In this document: positions 23,275 to 31,366 of the stretch, in pieces
How positions within the stretch are numbered: position 1 is the stretch's first letter
How the letters are laid out: every line of letters begins with the position of its first letter
Assembly: GCA_003216915.1 (NCBI GenBank)
Contig: QCIB01000003.1
Location: 1 to 64,000, forward strand
Length of the DNA: 64,000 nt
Source of the DNA: Prochlorococcus sp. AG-402-I23
GTDB lineage: Bacteria; Cyanobacteriota; Cyanobacteriia; PCC-6307; Cyanobiaceae
Reading direction: 5' to 3'
The notes under the pieces: model-generated
What the model was told of the DNA's origin: nothing
The model's database searches: none
Seen by the model: only the letters and a program-made list of their open reading frames with translations
Position numbers and translations under genes: made by a program

Positions 23275-23913
23275 TTAAAACAAACTCATTTGATCAGTTT
23301 CTTTTTTCTTTACATCCTCTACTAGCCAACCATCAGGGGGCCAATTCATCACGATTGCAAATAATCCTTTTAATTCATCTGCATCTTTAACTTGCTCTGT
23401 CCATTGTTCCTCATATCCATTAGGAACGATCACAGGCATCCGGTGATGTAAAGGTTTAATTAAATCATTAGGATCGGTAGTTAAAACGCAGCAACTTTCA
23501 AGTTCTGCTCCATCTGGTGAGCTCCACTTACTCCAAATTCCTCCTAACCAAAAAGTATCATAATTCGCTTTTCGGACACGATATTTTTTTTCAAAAAAAC
23601 CGCTCGCAGGTATTAGACACCTTTTATGTTTCCAACTTCCACTAAATAATTTTTTTTCTTCTACGGTTTCTGATCTTGCGTTAAATGGTTTTGGTCTCTC
23701 TTTATCAAATGGGTCTTTCGCCCAAGGGGAAATAAAGCCCCATGTCATAAAAGTAGTTTTAATTCTTCCTTCGTTTTTAATTACAAGCACAGGATCATTA
23801 GGTCTTATTAGATTTTGAGTCTCATATTTAGAATCAAGTCCACTTGGATAGTCTTGTTTCAAAACCGTTGGCAACTTCTCAAATTTAGTTTTCAGTTCAA
23901 ATCTTCCGCACAT
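23275..23913 (-). CDS. yedK: SOS response-associated peptidase, YedK/HMCES (SRAP) family
   Basis: 212 aa beginning MCGRFELK, so Cys2 is the residue that forms a covalent adduct with abasic sites in single-stranded DNA after Met removal. PFNARSETV, CLIPASGFFE (catalytic Glu) and LHHRMPVIV (catalytic His) are the conserved SRAP motifs. The family shields abasic sites from cleavage. Length is typical. A partial operator-like GTAGATCTAAAAT lies upstream (about 23968-23982). Confidence 0.93.
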   Translation of the reverse strand: MCGRFELKTKFEKLPTVLKQDYPSGLDSKYETQNLIRPNDPVLVIKNEGRIKTTFMTWGFISPWAKDPFDKERPKPFNARSETVEEKKLFSGSWKHKRCLIPASGFFEKKYRVRKANYDTFWLGGIWSKWSSPDGAELESCCVLTTDPNDLIKPLHHRMPVIVPNGYEEQWTEQVKDADELKGLFAIVMNWPPDGWLVEDVKKKETDQMSLF

Positions 23914-24103
23914 TGATTTTGAAAATTTTTTTAAAACTCACTTTAAAAAAATAGCAAATTTACCTTATTTTAGATCTACTTTCCGTTTTCTCAAATAAAA
24001 AACAATTTTTTGATCGTAGAAAGTTTTTTATCTATATAATTAAAAGAAATATAGCTATTGAAAAGCTTCCTAAAATTTAATTTGAATGTTTCAAACTTAG
24101 GAT

Positions 24104-24250
24104 ATGACTGACCCGATTCTACATTTATCTATGTTACTCGGATTTGGAGGAGTTTATGTATTAATCTCTTCCTTCCATGATGATTACGATGGTGATGATG
24201 ATGGAGAAAAGTATATTTATAATCTCAAAAACACTAATTTAGCGAGATAA
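24104..24250 (+). CDS. Small protein with membrane helix and Asp-rich tail, copy 2
   Basis: 48 aa: MTDPILHLSMLLGFGGVYVL then ISSFHDDYDGDDDGEK. Paralogue of 18108-18254 in the opposite orientation. Starts 190 bp from yedK, divergent to it. Confidence 0.6.
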   Translation: MTDPILHLSMLLGFGGVYVLISSFHDDYDGDDDGEKYIYNLKNTNLAR

Positions 24251-24346
24251 TTGATGTGTTTATAAATCTTTAGTTATCAAGAAAATTGCTTGCGAAAACA
24301 GCCTACGATCGAAAATAATTTTGTAGGAATAATGGGAATATTTCAC

Positions 24347-24472
24347 TCATTTACGCAATTCCAAATCATTATATTCGTTTTTAAATTTAGTTGTTGGTCC
24401 TCTATCCGTATATGTTTGTGCCTTAAACCGTACATTTTTATTAGTCGGTTGATGAGCATGCCTAGTTAGAAC
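24347..24472 (-). pseudogene. Possible remnant of a small gene
   Basis: A minus-strand frame reads RHAHQPTNKNVRFKAQTYTD then RGPTTKFKNEYNDLELRK and a stop. This is protein-like, but the frame has a stop just upstream and no start codon. It may be a truncated gene. Otherwise I see nothing in 24251-24496. Confidence 0.3.
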
Positions 24473-24496
24473 TTAGTGGTAACAGAAATAAATTAA

Positions 24497-24682
24497 ATGC
24501 CTTCAACACCGATAAAATCTTGTAATAAATATGTGTTGAGTTACAAAGATTCATCAAATAAGACACATGAAGTTGGCTTCTACGCTCGCGATGCATACGA
24601 TTGCATAATGTTGGCGAGAGAATTCAACTCTTACGTACATGACAATCCAGGATCTGTAATCAGAATCCAACAAAAATTTTGA
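24497..24682 (+). CDS. Small hypothetical protein, 61 aa
   Basis: MPSTPIKSCNKYVLSYKDSS then VGFYARDAYDCIMLAREFNS. Looks like a compact beta-alpha fold. Followed by another small gene 12 bp downstream, so probably an operon. Function unknown. Confidence 0.55.
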   Translation: MPSTPIKSCNKYVLSYKDSSNKTHEVGFYARDAYDCIMLAREFNSYVHDNPGSVIRIQQKF

Positions 24683-24693
24683 GGGATTTAATT

Positions 24694-24858
24694 ATGAATT
24701 TTAAAAGATCACCATTCGCAATTCAAGATAAAGATGCAAGAGATCTTGATAATGCAAAAGATTATCCAACAATTGCAGATTTAATTAGAGAACAGAAAGT
24801 TCCACAAGATGACAGAAATACAGTTCACCATCGTAGAGATTTAGATTCTCTCGGTTAG
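24694..24858 (+). CDS. Small hypothetical protein, 54 aa
   Basis: MNFKRSPFAIQDKDARDLDN then YPTIADLIREQKVPQDDRNT. Charged and soluble. Twelve bp after the previous gene with GAGG at its stop, which acts as a plausible ribosome-binding site. Confidence 0.55.
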   Translation: MNFKRSPFAIQDKDARDLDNAKDYPTIADLIREQKVPQDDRNTVHHRRDLDSLG

Positions 24859-24926
24859 TTTACGAGAATAGCTATTAACTAATTTTTAAAAATTAACGAT
24901 TATGATTAATGCCATTTGCGATTCAT

Positions 24927-25094
24927 TCATAAAATAATATTTTCTTCCTCAAGTTTTTTTTTAAGCTCTACAGGCATATATGCAATATCTTTTTTTATTG
25001 CATTAATGGCATCTCTATACTTTTCTGGTTCAGCTAAAAGCATTTTTATTAATTTGTATTGACTTTCAATTTCGTCAGAAGAGAATTTTCCCAT
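24927..25094 (-). CDS. Small helical protein, 55 aa
   Basis: MGKFSSDEIESQYKLIKMLL then AEPEKYRDAINAIKKDIAYM and a charged end. Likely two helices. Upstream (about 25113-25135) a variant dyad GTTTGACTGTTGATT followed by TAATAT resembles the shared operator. Function unknown. Confidence 0.5.
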   Translation of the reverse strand: MGKFSSDEIESQYKLIKMLLAEPEKYRDAINAIKKDIAYMPVELKKKLEEENIIL

Positions 25095-25153
25095 AAAAAT
25101 ATGTACTGCCCATTTATATTAAATCAACAGTCAAACACATAAAAGATTAACTA

Positions 25154-25465
25154 TTAGTTAGAGGCTGCTGCAATTTCTTTATGGACGGAAAGAAATTCTT
25201 TATCCGTTAGAACTGGTGTAACTTCAATTTCTACGCCAAAATTATCGACCCAGATACTACTCCATTTCCAAATGTTCTGATGGTTTGAAGATTCAACTAT
25301 TGCCCAACCATTAGCTCCCTCAGGATTTACTACTCGATTAAGAACTTTAAACCCCTCAAATTCATCACCTTCGCATCCTCCTTCGACAAAACCCGCAAAA
25401 GCTTCGGCCCCTTGCATATGACTTTCTTGATCTGGAAATTGCCAGTGTACGATGTAAGTTTGCAT
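25154..25465 (-). CDS. DUF3303-like dimeric alpha/beta protein
   Basis: 103 aa. MQTYIVHWQFPDQESHMQGA, GFKVLNRVVNPEGANGWAIV and IWKWSSIWVDNFGVEIEVTP parallel the protein at 20792-21073. Soluble, probably a dimer. Biochemical role unknown. Confidence 0.6.
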   Translation of the reverse strand: MQTYIVHWQFPDQESHMQGAEAFAGFVEGGCEGDEFEGFKVLNRVVNPEGANGWAIVESSNHQNIWKWSSIWVDNFGVEIEVTPVLTDKEFLSVHKEIAAASN

Positions 25466-25564
25466 GAATCAAATTATTTTTTTAATTATTAATTATCAAA
25501 TTTAAAAATTAAATAAAAAGTCTTTAAACACTAATTAAAAACTCATTAACCTAAGGGTAAGAAA

Positions 25565-25757
25565 ACAAAAAAAAAAGACTCTTACGAGCCTAGGTGATGG
25601 GGACTCCTATAATGACAAATTAAACAGAAACAAACAACCCCATCAATAGGTAATTTTAAATACATACAAACACCATATGTAGTGCTAAAATTTTAAAAGG
25701 TTGGGTGATGGGGATTATCCCGCTTTTTTATTGGGGCCAGGCTAACGCCCTTTTTTT
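25565..25757. ncRNA. Candidate non-coding element with outward terminators, copy 2 (inverted)
   Basis: Reverse complement of the 15098-15294 element. The minus-strand terminator has GGCTC and GAGTC around a GTAA loop followed by a T-run (25565-25590). Compared with GCAA/GGGTC in copy 1, the stem is preserved by a T-A to T-G change and the loop stays GNRA. On the plus strand GGGC/GCCC plus seven T ends directly at the ATG of the next gene, so it could attenuate it. Confidence 0.5.
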
Positions 25758-26042
25758 ATGGAAAAATTTACTTTAATCAATAAAGCCAGATCGAGGATTA
25801 AAGTATTTGAAACTTTTGCAGATAGTTCAAAGAACTCTTCTATGATTAACGCAATTTTAATCTCTTATGGTTGTGTTTTTAAGCGATCAAGTAAGCCAGT
25901 TATGAAAGGCTCTAGGGTTGAATCTATAGAAGAAGCGAGAAACGAATATAAAAAACTATTGGAGGAAGAGTGGCAAAAAACTTATAGATTCAAAAGTTTT
26001 TTTTTAAAAAAATGGTGGATAGGTACTTTACCTAAAATTTGA
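25758..26042 (+). CDS. Small conserved protein (MEKFTLINK family), 94 aa
   Basis: MEKFTLINKARSRIKVFETF, SYGCVFKRSSKPVMKGSRVE and EEARNEYKKLLEEEW, paralogous to 13900-14148, with a longer basic C-terminus ending KKWWIGTLPKI. Its ATG abuts the T-run of the upstream terminator-like hairpin, so expression may depend on read-through or a start inside the element. Confidence 0.7.
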   Translation: MEKFTLINKARSRIKVFETFADSSKNSSMINAILISYGCVFKRSSKPVMKGSRVESIEEARNEYKKLLEEEWQKTYRFKSFFLKKWWIGTLPKI

Positions 26043-26091
26043 CATTATTAAAAATTAATTACTAGATAAGCTTCAAAATGGAAGATTGAAC

Positions 26092-26259
26092 ATGAAAAAA
26101 GACATTTATTCAAATATTAAAGATTCAGATGCTTTGGAAAGTTTTTTCGAATGTATAACTTCTTGTAGCATCAATAGTGAGGGAGTAGATTGCACAACAG
26201 AATGTTATGTAAAACATTTAGAACCAAACAATATCGATTACCCATTAAAATTTTCATAA
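26092..26259 (+). CDS. Small twin-CX3C protein, 55 aa
   Basis: MKKDIYSNIKDSDALESFFE then CITSCSINSEGVDCTTEC: two CX3C motifs 9 residues apart, a spacing that can form a disulfide-linked helical hairpin or bind a metal. No signal peptide. I do not recognise a family. Length and codon use are normal for this region. Confidence 0.55.
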   Translation: MKKDIYSNIKDSDALESFFECITSCSINSEGVDCTTECYVKHLEPNNIDYPLKFS

Positions 26260-26292
26260 GCAAAGCTTATTGATAATTGTTATATTTATTTG

Positions 26293-26406
26293 ATGTCATT
26301 TCCACCTCCTCAAGTTATTTTTGGGCTATTGCTTTTATCTATAGCAGTAGTTCTCATCTGGGATATTAGATACAATCCTTTTGGAGAAGACGAAGACGGA
26401 ATTTAA
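26293..26406 (+). CDS. Small membrane protein, 37 aa
   Basis: MSFPPPQVIFGLLLLSIAVV then LIWDIRYNPFGEDEDGI: one membrane helix with an acidic tail. Clean start and stop. Function unknown. Confidence 0.5.
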   Translation: MSFPPPQVIFGLLLLSIAVVLIWDIRYNPFGEDEDGI

Positions 26407-26409
26407 TCT

Positions 26410-26526
26410 TCAACTAGGAAGCTGATTTGTAGGTGGTGCGTGAAATCGCCGTTTCTTTCTTTTGAGTCTTTTATAAGCGACTAAAGAGCCTAAAAATAAC
26501 AATGTAATAGCTATTGAGTTAATCAT
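26410..26526 (-). CDS. Small membrane protein with basic tail, 38 aa
   Basis: MINSIAITLLFLGSLVAYKR then LKRKKRRFHAPP: one helix followed by a strongly basic stretch, probably cytoplasmic. Convergent with the previous gene, stops 4 bp apart. Confidence 0.45.
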   Translation of the reverse strand: MINSIAITLLFLGSLVAYKRLKRKKRRFHAPPTNQLPS

Positions 26527-26708
26527 ATCAAGTAGTTATATATATATAAAAACAAATATGTTCTAAATATCAATGATTAAAGTTTTTTTTTCAAAAAGTG
26601 TCTAATTATGTACTAATTTTTAATTTTTAGCTTTGACATTAGGTACCCTAAACAACCAAGAGAAAATGCTTATCTAACCAAAAGTAATTTCTACGCAATA
26701 AGAATAAA

Positions 26709-26813
26709 TCACTTTTTCTTATTTTTCATTTGATATTGCAGAACAGCTTTTAGGTGTTGTACTTCTTTTTCTAAAGTCTCAATTCTTTTTTCTAGTTCTT
26801 CATTAGTTGCCAT
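26709..26813 (-). CDS. Short coiled-coil peptide, 34 aa
   Basis: MATNEELEKRIETLEKEVQH then LKAVLQYQMKNKKK, with clear heptads. Similar leucine-zipper peptides are common in picocyanobacteria. The partner is unknown. Confidence 0.5.
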   Translation of the reverse strand: MATNEELEKRIETLEKEVQHLKAVLQYQMKNKKK

Positions 26814-26959
26814 ATTTTTAAAAGATAAATTCCTTGATATTTATACTATTTAAAAAAGTGACTTAATACCAATGGCAACCGTCAAATAAGTATTAGAGCC
26901 TATTGATTAGCATAATTTCTCTAGATAAATTATGCAGAGTATAAATTTAGGGGGTATTT

Positions 26960-27103
26960 ATGAGTGGAGATTATGAGACACTAGAAATCAATCAACCTAA
27001 AATTACATATTTTCAGAAAAGATCCGAAAATAATACCAAATGGTTAGATGAATTAATCAACCAAATTGAAGATATGAAAAACAATATATCCAAATCTGCT
27101 TAA
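26960..27103 (+). CDS. Small hypothetical protein, 47 aa
   Basis: MSGDYETLEINQPKITYFQK then a helical NTKWLDELINQIEDM. Its stop overlaps the next ATG (TAATG), so it heads a tightly packed operon of small genes. Confidence 0.55.
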   Translation: MSGDYETLEINQPKITYFQKRSENNTKWLDELINQIEDMKNNISKSA

Positions 27104-27219
27104 TGACAGAAAAAGAGTTGAAGGAATTAGAGAAATTTGCAAAAGAAAATGGATACAACGACGAGCTAAAAGATATATATTTAAGGGAAGTTATTGACAG
27201 AAATAAAGAATACAAATGA
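27103..27219 (+). CDS. Small helical protein, 38 aa
   Basis: MTEKELKELEKFAKENGYND then ELKDIYLREVIDRNKEYK. The core resembles 19906-20112. It overlaps the genes on both sides (TAATG before, ATGA after), strong evidence of translation as a unit. Confidence 0.6.
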   Translation: MTEKELKELEKFAKENGYNDELKDIYLREVIDRNKEYK

Positions 27220-27452
27220 GATCTAATTTTCGACCAAACATAAGACTTGCTACAAACATTCTTTTAGTTATTGGTACTTTTACAATTGCGTTAAAGATTA
27301 CTCCAATAGCAGAGGTATATAAGGAAAAAAATTTATGTATTAAATATTTAAAACATCAAATAGATCGAGACGAACTTATCAAAAGACTAAAAATAGTTAA
27401 ACAAGCAAATCCATCTAGTATTTGTGATTCTGTCCTTAAAAGTCAAACTTAA
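27216..27452 (+). CDS. Secreted or membrane-anchored small protein, 78 aa
   Basis: RLATNILLVIGTFTIALKIT is a hydrophobic N-terminal segment. The rest is hydrophilic with two Cys (NLCIKYLKHQ and SSICDSV) that could form a disulfide outside. It overlaps the previous stop by 4 bp. Confidence 0.6.
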   Translation: MRSNFRPNIRLATNILLVIGTFTIALKITPIAEVYKEKNLCIKYLKHQIDRDELIKRLKIVKQANPSSICDSVLKSQT

Positions 27453-27461
27453 AAGTAAAAA

Positions 27462-27683
27462 ATGCGTATTATTCCTAGAAATTTTAAATTTTTTATTTTT
27501 TTATTTTTCTTATCTCTAAATTTCAATAATTATTCTCTTGCACATATGAGGGGTACATTTCTTTCTGAAGAGGAAGCTGAAAAAAAGTCTTTAGAACTTG
27601 GTTGCGAAGGAATACATAAGAACCAGGATAAATGGATGCCTTGCAAAAACGAAAAAGAATTACATATTTATTTGAGGAAATAG
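27462..27683 (+). CDS. DUF3721-like secreted small protein
   Basis: 73 aa with a signal peptide (NFKFFIFLFFLSLNFNNYS). The mature part MRGTFLSEEEAEKKSLELGC, EGIHKN and KWMPCKNEKE follows the DUF3721 pattern (EAExxAxxxGCxGxH, WMPC). Function not known. The stop is followed directly by the next ATG. Confidence 0.7.
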   Translation: MRIIPRNFKFFIFLFFLSLNFNNYSLAHMRGTFLSEEEAEKKSLELGCEGIHKNQDKWMPCKNEKELHIYLRK

Positions 27684-27944
27684 ATGGAAAGATTAAAAAC
27701 CAATAAAAGAAAGATTCACAGAAAAATAACCGCAATTTCGGCAATCCCCTTACTAATTACTATTGTATCTGGGACTATTTATAGTATTCTTCAACCATTA
27801 GGAGTAGATGCTTTTTGGTTAATAAAATGGCATACAGGTAATTTTGGCATTATTAATTTGCAACCTTTTTACTCGATATTTCTCGGTATAGCTTCAATAA
27901 TCTCAATAATATCTGGCATTAAAATATTACAAGAAAAACCTTAG
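27684..27944 (+). CDS. Small membrane protein, PepSY-associated TM-like
   Basis: 86 aa, about two helices. RKIHRKITAISAIPLLITIV, then SGTIYSIL, IKWHTGNFGIINLQPFYSIF and a second helix follow the pattern of PepSY-associated membrane segments, with His in HRK and WHTG. These are often redox or metal related. Last gene of the five-gene operon starting at 26960. Assignment by eye. Confidence 0.55.
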   Translation: MERLKTNKRKIHRKITAISAIPLLITIVSGTIYSILQPLGVDAFWLIKWHTGNFGIINLQPFYSIFLGIASIISIISGIKILQEKP

Positions 27945-27972
27945 ATACATTCTAGGCCACACCTAAATCTAA

Positions 27973-28170
27973 CTAATTAATACTACTTGCTCCGCCACTT
28001 ACTAAGAAAATTATCGCTCCTAGGGCCATTGTTGCTACACCCATGTAAGGGTATTTCTTAATTCTTGATTTGGTAATTGGAAGCCATGAAAGGTATCTAT
28101 CAGATTTATTCAATTCAATTTTTTGTCTAGGTGGCAATCCTAATTCTTCTCTTCTTTTAGCTTCACCCAT
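27973..28170 (-). CDS. DUF2839-like membrane protein, copy 1
   Basis: 65 aa from MGEAKRREELGLPPRQK, the family's usual start; an ATG 24 bp upstream is less likely. One C-terminal membrane helix (GVATMALGAIIFLVSG). The paralogue at 30369-30584 has MGEAKRRKKLGIPPREK. Cyanobacterial family of unknown function. Confidence 0.75.
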   Translation of the reverse strand: MGEAKRREELGLPPRQKIELNKSDRYLSWLPITKSRIKKYPYMGVATMALGAIIFLVSGGASSIN

Positions 28171-28274
28171 AATCATAAATTTATATATATACAAATATTA
28201 AAAATTATGTTCTACACCTGCGAGTTATTTTTATAAAAAAATAGTTGTTTATATAAGGATAAATTATTTAAAAT

Positions 28275-28421
28275 TTATTTGGCCTTCTTTAAATATAGAT
28301 TCTTTGTATTTGCCTGATCTGATGTAAATAACAAAATTAATATAGTTCCAACTAAAAATGAAAAAATCATTGTTAAACCAACAACTTCAACCATCTCACT
28401 AGGCAGATAATTTAGAAACAT
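28275..28421 (-). CDS. Small membrane protein, 48 aa
   Basis: MFLNYLPSEMVEVVGLTMIF then SFLVGTILILLFTSDQ: one hydrophobic helix and a basic tail. No family is recognised. Confidence 0.5.
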   Translation of the reverse strand: MFLNYLPSEMVEVVGLTMIFSFLVGTILILLFTSDQANTKNLYLKKAK

Positions 28422-28575
28422 AATCAATAGATCTATTATTTTAAATTTAGCAATTGTATTTTTTATGTAAAGTATGTATTCCTCCTTAAATTTCGAAAAG
28501 AACTTTCTAAGACTTTATATTCGTTATTTATTTTTATTTACGGGATTAATCTAGTTCTAGCCGATCGCAATTTTC

Positions 28576-28866
28576 TTACTTAACTATTCCTATTTTCCTA
28601 AGCAATTTCAGGTAAGGCAAGGCCCAATTACCAAAGGTAAAAGAGATAGTCGTATTTTTTGTAGTTGGCAATAATGTTTTAGAACGTATAGAGGCTAATT
28701 TAGAAAATTTCTTAATAGTTTCTGCTTCTAGATTATCAATATACAAATTTTTTTGAACACCTCGATTTTTCTTCTGTGGTAAAAAATTTTCTATAAACCA
28801 TAAAACTTGATCTAAATTTGATTTATTTGGTGAGGTTTTAATTTCTTTATATTTCTTTTTAAACAT
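28576..28866 (-). CDS. Hypothetical protein, 96 aa
   Basis: Basic and soluble: MFKKKYKEIKTSPNKSNLDQ, LWFIENFLPQKK and ALPYLKLLRKIGIVK. No family is recognised. Confidence 0.5.
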   Translation of the reverse strand: MFKKKYKEIKTSPNKSNLDQVLWFIENFLPQKKNRGVQKNLYIDNLEAETIKKFSKLASIRSKTLLPTTKNTTISFTFGNWALPYLKLLRKIGIVK

Positions 28867-29051
28867 ATTTATTTACCCCTTAATTACTGAATTAAATTTG
28901 CCATTTATATAATTTAAATCAATAGTAAAAGCATCAAAACTATGTTCTTTTTAATAATCGATAATTGAAAAATTAATTAATAATTACGTTTTTTTTAATA
29001 AAAAAAGAGGGAGTTTAACCCACTCTTAATTGATCAGTCTCAAAAAAGAAT

Positions 29052-29222
29052 TTAATTTTTTGAGTCTTTCAATCTCATTTCTTTTTGTGTTTTCATGATT
29101 CTTTCTTCAAAGACGGATTTTCTGTATGGATTAACTTCTCCACTTATAGTTGCCAAAAGTTGGGCCTCATATAGCCTATTGGCTCTTTTGATTTTTTCTC
29201 TTATTTGTAAGAGGTTATTCAT
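29052..29222 (-). CDS. Small helical protein, 56 aa
   Basis: MNNLLQIREKIKRANRLYEA then QLLATISGEVNPYRKSVFEE. Protein-like charge pattern. Function unknown. The 29223-29411 gap holds nothing I can name. Confidence 0.5.
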   Translation of the reverse strand: MNNLLQIREKIKRANRLYEAQLLATISGEVNPYRKSVFEERIMKTQKEMRLKDSKN

Positions 29223-29411
29223 TGTCTTTTGCAGTTAATGAGAATCCCGTTCCCTAATCCCATTTCATGCGTCCAGAGATATAAACTTGGATGAACGTTA
29301 GTGAACAATAACATCTTAAAAAAAAATCCGCGAGAGTAATTTTTACTAAATTGTTCTCAAAAAAATACATTTTGAATAAATAGTATAAATAAGGTTTTAA
29401 TATTTCCTAAA

Positions 29412-29687
29412 TTAGGATAAGAAAATTGTTTGCGACCCATCATTATTATCATGAATCACTATTTTTTTATTTGGGAAAATATCTGATAATATTCTTTTCA
29501 AATTTGAATTATCTGAAGGAATTATATTACTCATATTTTTTGAATTAATTTTCCAATTTTCATCTACAAATAGTTCTTTATCATCACCTTTTTTATTCTC
29601 CAGTGATGTCTTATTTAGAATCTTAAGTAACAGTTCTGAATCATAATCTTTAAATTCTTCAGGGCTCTCTTTAAAATTTTCAATCAT
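29412..29687 (-). CDS. Hypothetical protein, 91 aa
   Basis: Acidic and soluble: MIENFKESPEEFKDYDSELL, then LKRILSDIFPNKKIVIHDNN. No family is recognised. Confidence 0.5.
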   Translation of the reverse strand: MIENFKESPEEFKDYDSELLLKILNKTSLENKKGDDKELFVDENWKINSKNMSNIIPSDNSNLKRILSDIFPNKKIVIHDNNDGSQTIFLS

Positions 29688-29912
29688 TATTTATAGATCT
29701 AATGTTTCTAAATCTTGCATGAGAAATTTGAAGAATACAAGGTATTAATTACCTAAAAATTTCTCTCAAGATAAAAAATCCGGGTGCAACTAAAATAATT
29801 TTCTTTAGAAAATTTAATTCCAAAATAGCTAAAGAATGATATTTAAAAATATTAATTACTCATTTACACCATTTATTTACTTGTTAAGTTGCAAATAAGG
29901 GATTCAGAAAAG

Positions 29913-30044
29913 ATGTCAAGAGTAATTAACAAAAAAATTAGACTTTTAAGATGGTTAAACTCAGGCATGATAATACCATTTATCATTATGGCTGCATCCT
30001 CATCAATCATTCTTTATGGTGTTTTATTTATCCTAATAAAATAG
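29913..30044 (+). CDS. Small membrane protein, 43 aa
   Basis: MSRVINKKIRLLRWLNSGMI then IPFIIMAASSSIILYGVLFI: basic N-terminus and one to two hydrophobic stretches. Stops 9 bp before the convergent 44-aa gene. Confidence 0.45.
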   Translation: MSRVINKKIRLLRWLNSGMIIPFIIMAASSSIILYGVLFILIK

Positions 30045-30053
30045 TTTTCTAAC

Positions 30054-30188
30054 TTAAGCAGCTAAGTTTTCCTCAGATTTAGACATAATCATTACAGCTT
30101 TTTTTAATAAACTAACTACTTCTTTTCTTCCAACTGCTTTATCAGCTTGACCCATTATTTCAGCATATTTTTTATTAATTTTTTTCAT
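30054..30188 (-). CDS. Small helical protein (KKYADL family), 44 aa, copy 2
   Basis: MKKINKKYAEIMGQADKAVG then RKEVVSLLKKAVMIMSKSEE. Paralogue of 16495-16629 and 49920-50057, but with a different C-terminus (NLAA instead of EMM). Confidence 0.6.
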   Translation of the reverse strand: MKKINKKYAEIMGQADKAVGRKEVVSLLKKAVMIMSKSEENLAA

Positions 30189-30368
30189 AAATAGTTTTAA
30201 TTTAATCTGAAATTACAGCACCTCAAGATGGTATCAATTATTAATAATTCTCATATATTACTTCTCTGATTATTTTTGCACAATAAAAATTGCTCATTTA
30301 TTGTCCTTCAAGTTTTTTTAATTGATGATGAAAAAAATCATAAATATCAAAATTATTAAATCTTTTAA

Positions 30369-30584
30369 TTAAGCTATATTGAATGATTTGTAAACATAAA
30401 ATAAACCTCCGATTAGGATCAATATTGCAGCTCCATAAAAAAGAAAAGGGATAATTGGATATTTATACAATGTAGACCTTACTTTTTGTTGTATGGCTTT
30501 TTTATCAAGTTGAGGCAACTTTATATCTTCAGTTTTTTCTCTAGGAGGAATACCTAATTTTTTTCTTCTCTTTGCCTCTCCCAT
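30369..30584 (-). CDS. DUF2839-like membrane protein, copy 2
   Basis: 71 aa from MGEAKRRKKLGIPPREK, two bases after the stop of the gene upstream, which supports this start over an ATG 27 bp earlier. A C-terminal helix (IIPFLFYGAAILILIGG). Paralogue of 27973-28170. Confidence 0.75.
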   Translation of the reverse strand: MGEAKRRKKLGIPPREKTEDIKLPQLDKKAIQQKVRSTLYKYPIIPFLFYGAAILILIGGLFYVYKSFNIA

Positions 30585-30586
30585 AA

Positions 30587-30817
30587 TTAATACTGAGGTG
30601 TTCCCATACATTTATAATAATTGTTATCAGCTAAATCTAAAATTTGATTCCATTCTTCATTAGATGTTTCCAAATTATTTTTAAAATCTTTTTCAAATTT
30701 AAGAATACATCTTTTTTCTATATTTTCTGGAGAATTATAATTTCTTAAAAAAGAAACACTCAAATACGATAATGATGAAAAAGCTATAATTATTTTAGCA
30801 ATCCTAAAATTATTCAT
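30587..30817 (-). CDS. Small membrane-anchored protein, 76 aa
   Basis: MNNFRIAKIIIAFSSLSYLS is a signal anchor. The polar remainder carries two Cys (KRCILKFE and YYKCMGT) that could pair outside the membrane. Closely coupled to the DUF2839-like gene downstream. Confidence 0.55.
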   Translation of the reverse strand: MNNFRIAKIIIAFSSLSYLSVSFLRNYNSPENIEKRCILKFEKDFKNNLETSNEEWNQILDLADNNYYKCMGTPQY

Positions 30818-30899
30818 ATCTTAGATTATATTGCTTTATAAATAAATAAGGTGCTTGTTGGTTTTATAATTAATTTAATCTATTAAAAACAATTATCAA

Positions 30900-31097
30900 A
30901 TGATAAATTCGGTGAATTTTAGCCATTTGCCTATTCAGGATTTGGTTGTTTCAGGATTAATAATCTTTATAATGTCAACGATTATTGCCAATATTTATGA
31001 CCCATTATTAGGAATAACTTATGCATTTGGGAATATACTTACTCTTACTTTTTTGAGCTGGTTATACAAAGAGACTTGGAGTGATCCAAGGAAATAA
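30900..31097 (+). CDS. Small membrane protein, 65 aa
   Basis: Two hydrophobic stretches: LVVSGLIIFIMSTIIANIY and ITYAFGNILTLTFLSWLY. C-terminus KETWSDPRK. No family is recognised. Confidence 0.55.
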   Translation: MINSVNFSHLPIQDLVVSGLIIFIMSTIIANIYDPLLGITYAFGNILTLTFLSWLYKETWSDPRK

Positions 31098-31126
31098 ATC
31101 TAATTAAGACAAAAGATAAATAAAAA

Positions 31127-31240
31127 CTACTTCTGTATTTTTAATTTTGAAGAATACTTTAAATTAACAATGTAAGTTGCGACAAGAGAAAGTATCAAAA
31201 AAAATAATAAGCTTTCCAAGGTAGATTGGGGCATAACCAT
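31127..31240 (-). CDS. Small membrane protein, 37 aa
   Basis: MVMPQSTLESLLFFLILSLV then ATYIVNLKYSSK. One helix. The second Met could also be the start. Confidence 0.45.
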   Translation of the reverse strand: MVMPQSTLESLLFFLILSLVATYIVNLKYSSKLKIQK

Positions 31241-31366
31241 GAGTAGTACTAAAAATGATATATCTTTAAAGAAACGAATTCTGAAAAAAAATCAACCCTT
31301 TCATTATTTTTTTTCTCAAACTTATAAATTTAATTGTCTTATAAAACTCTGAGATTTAGATTGATT

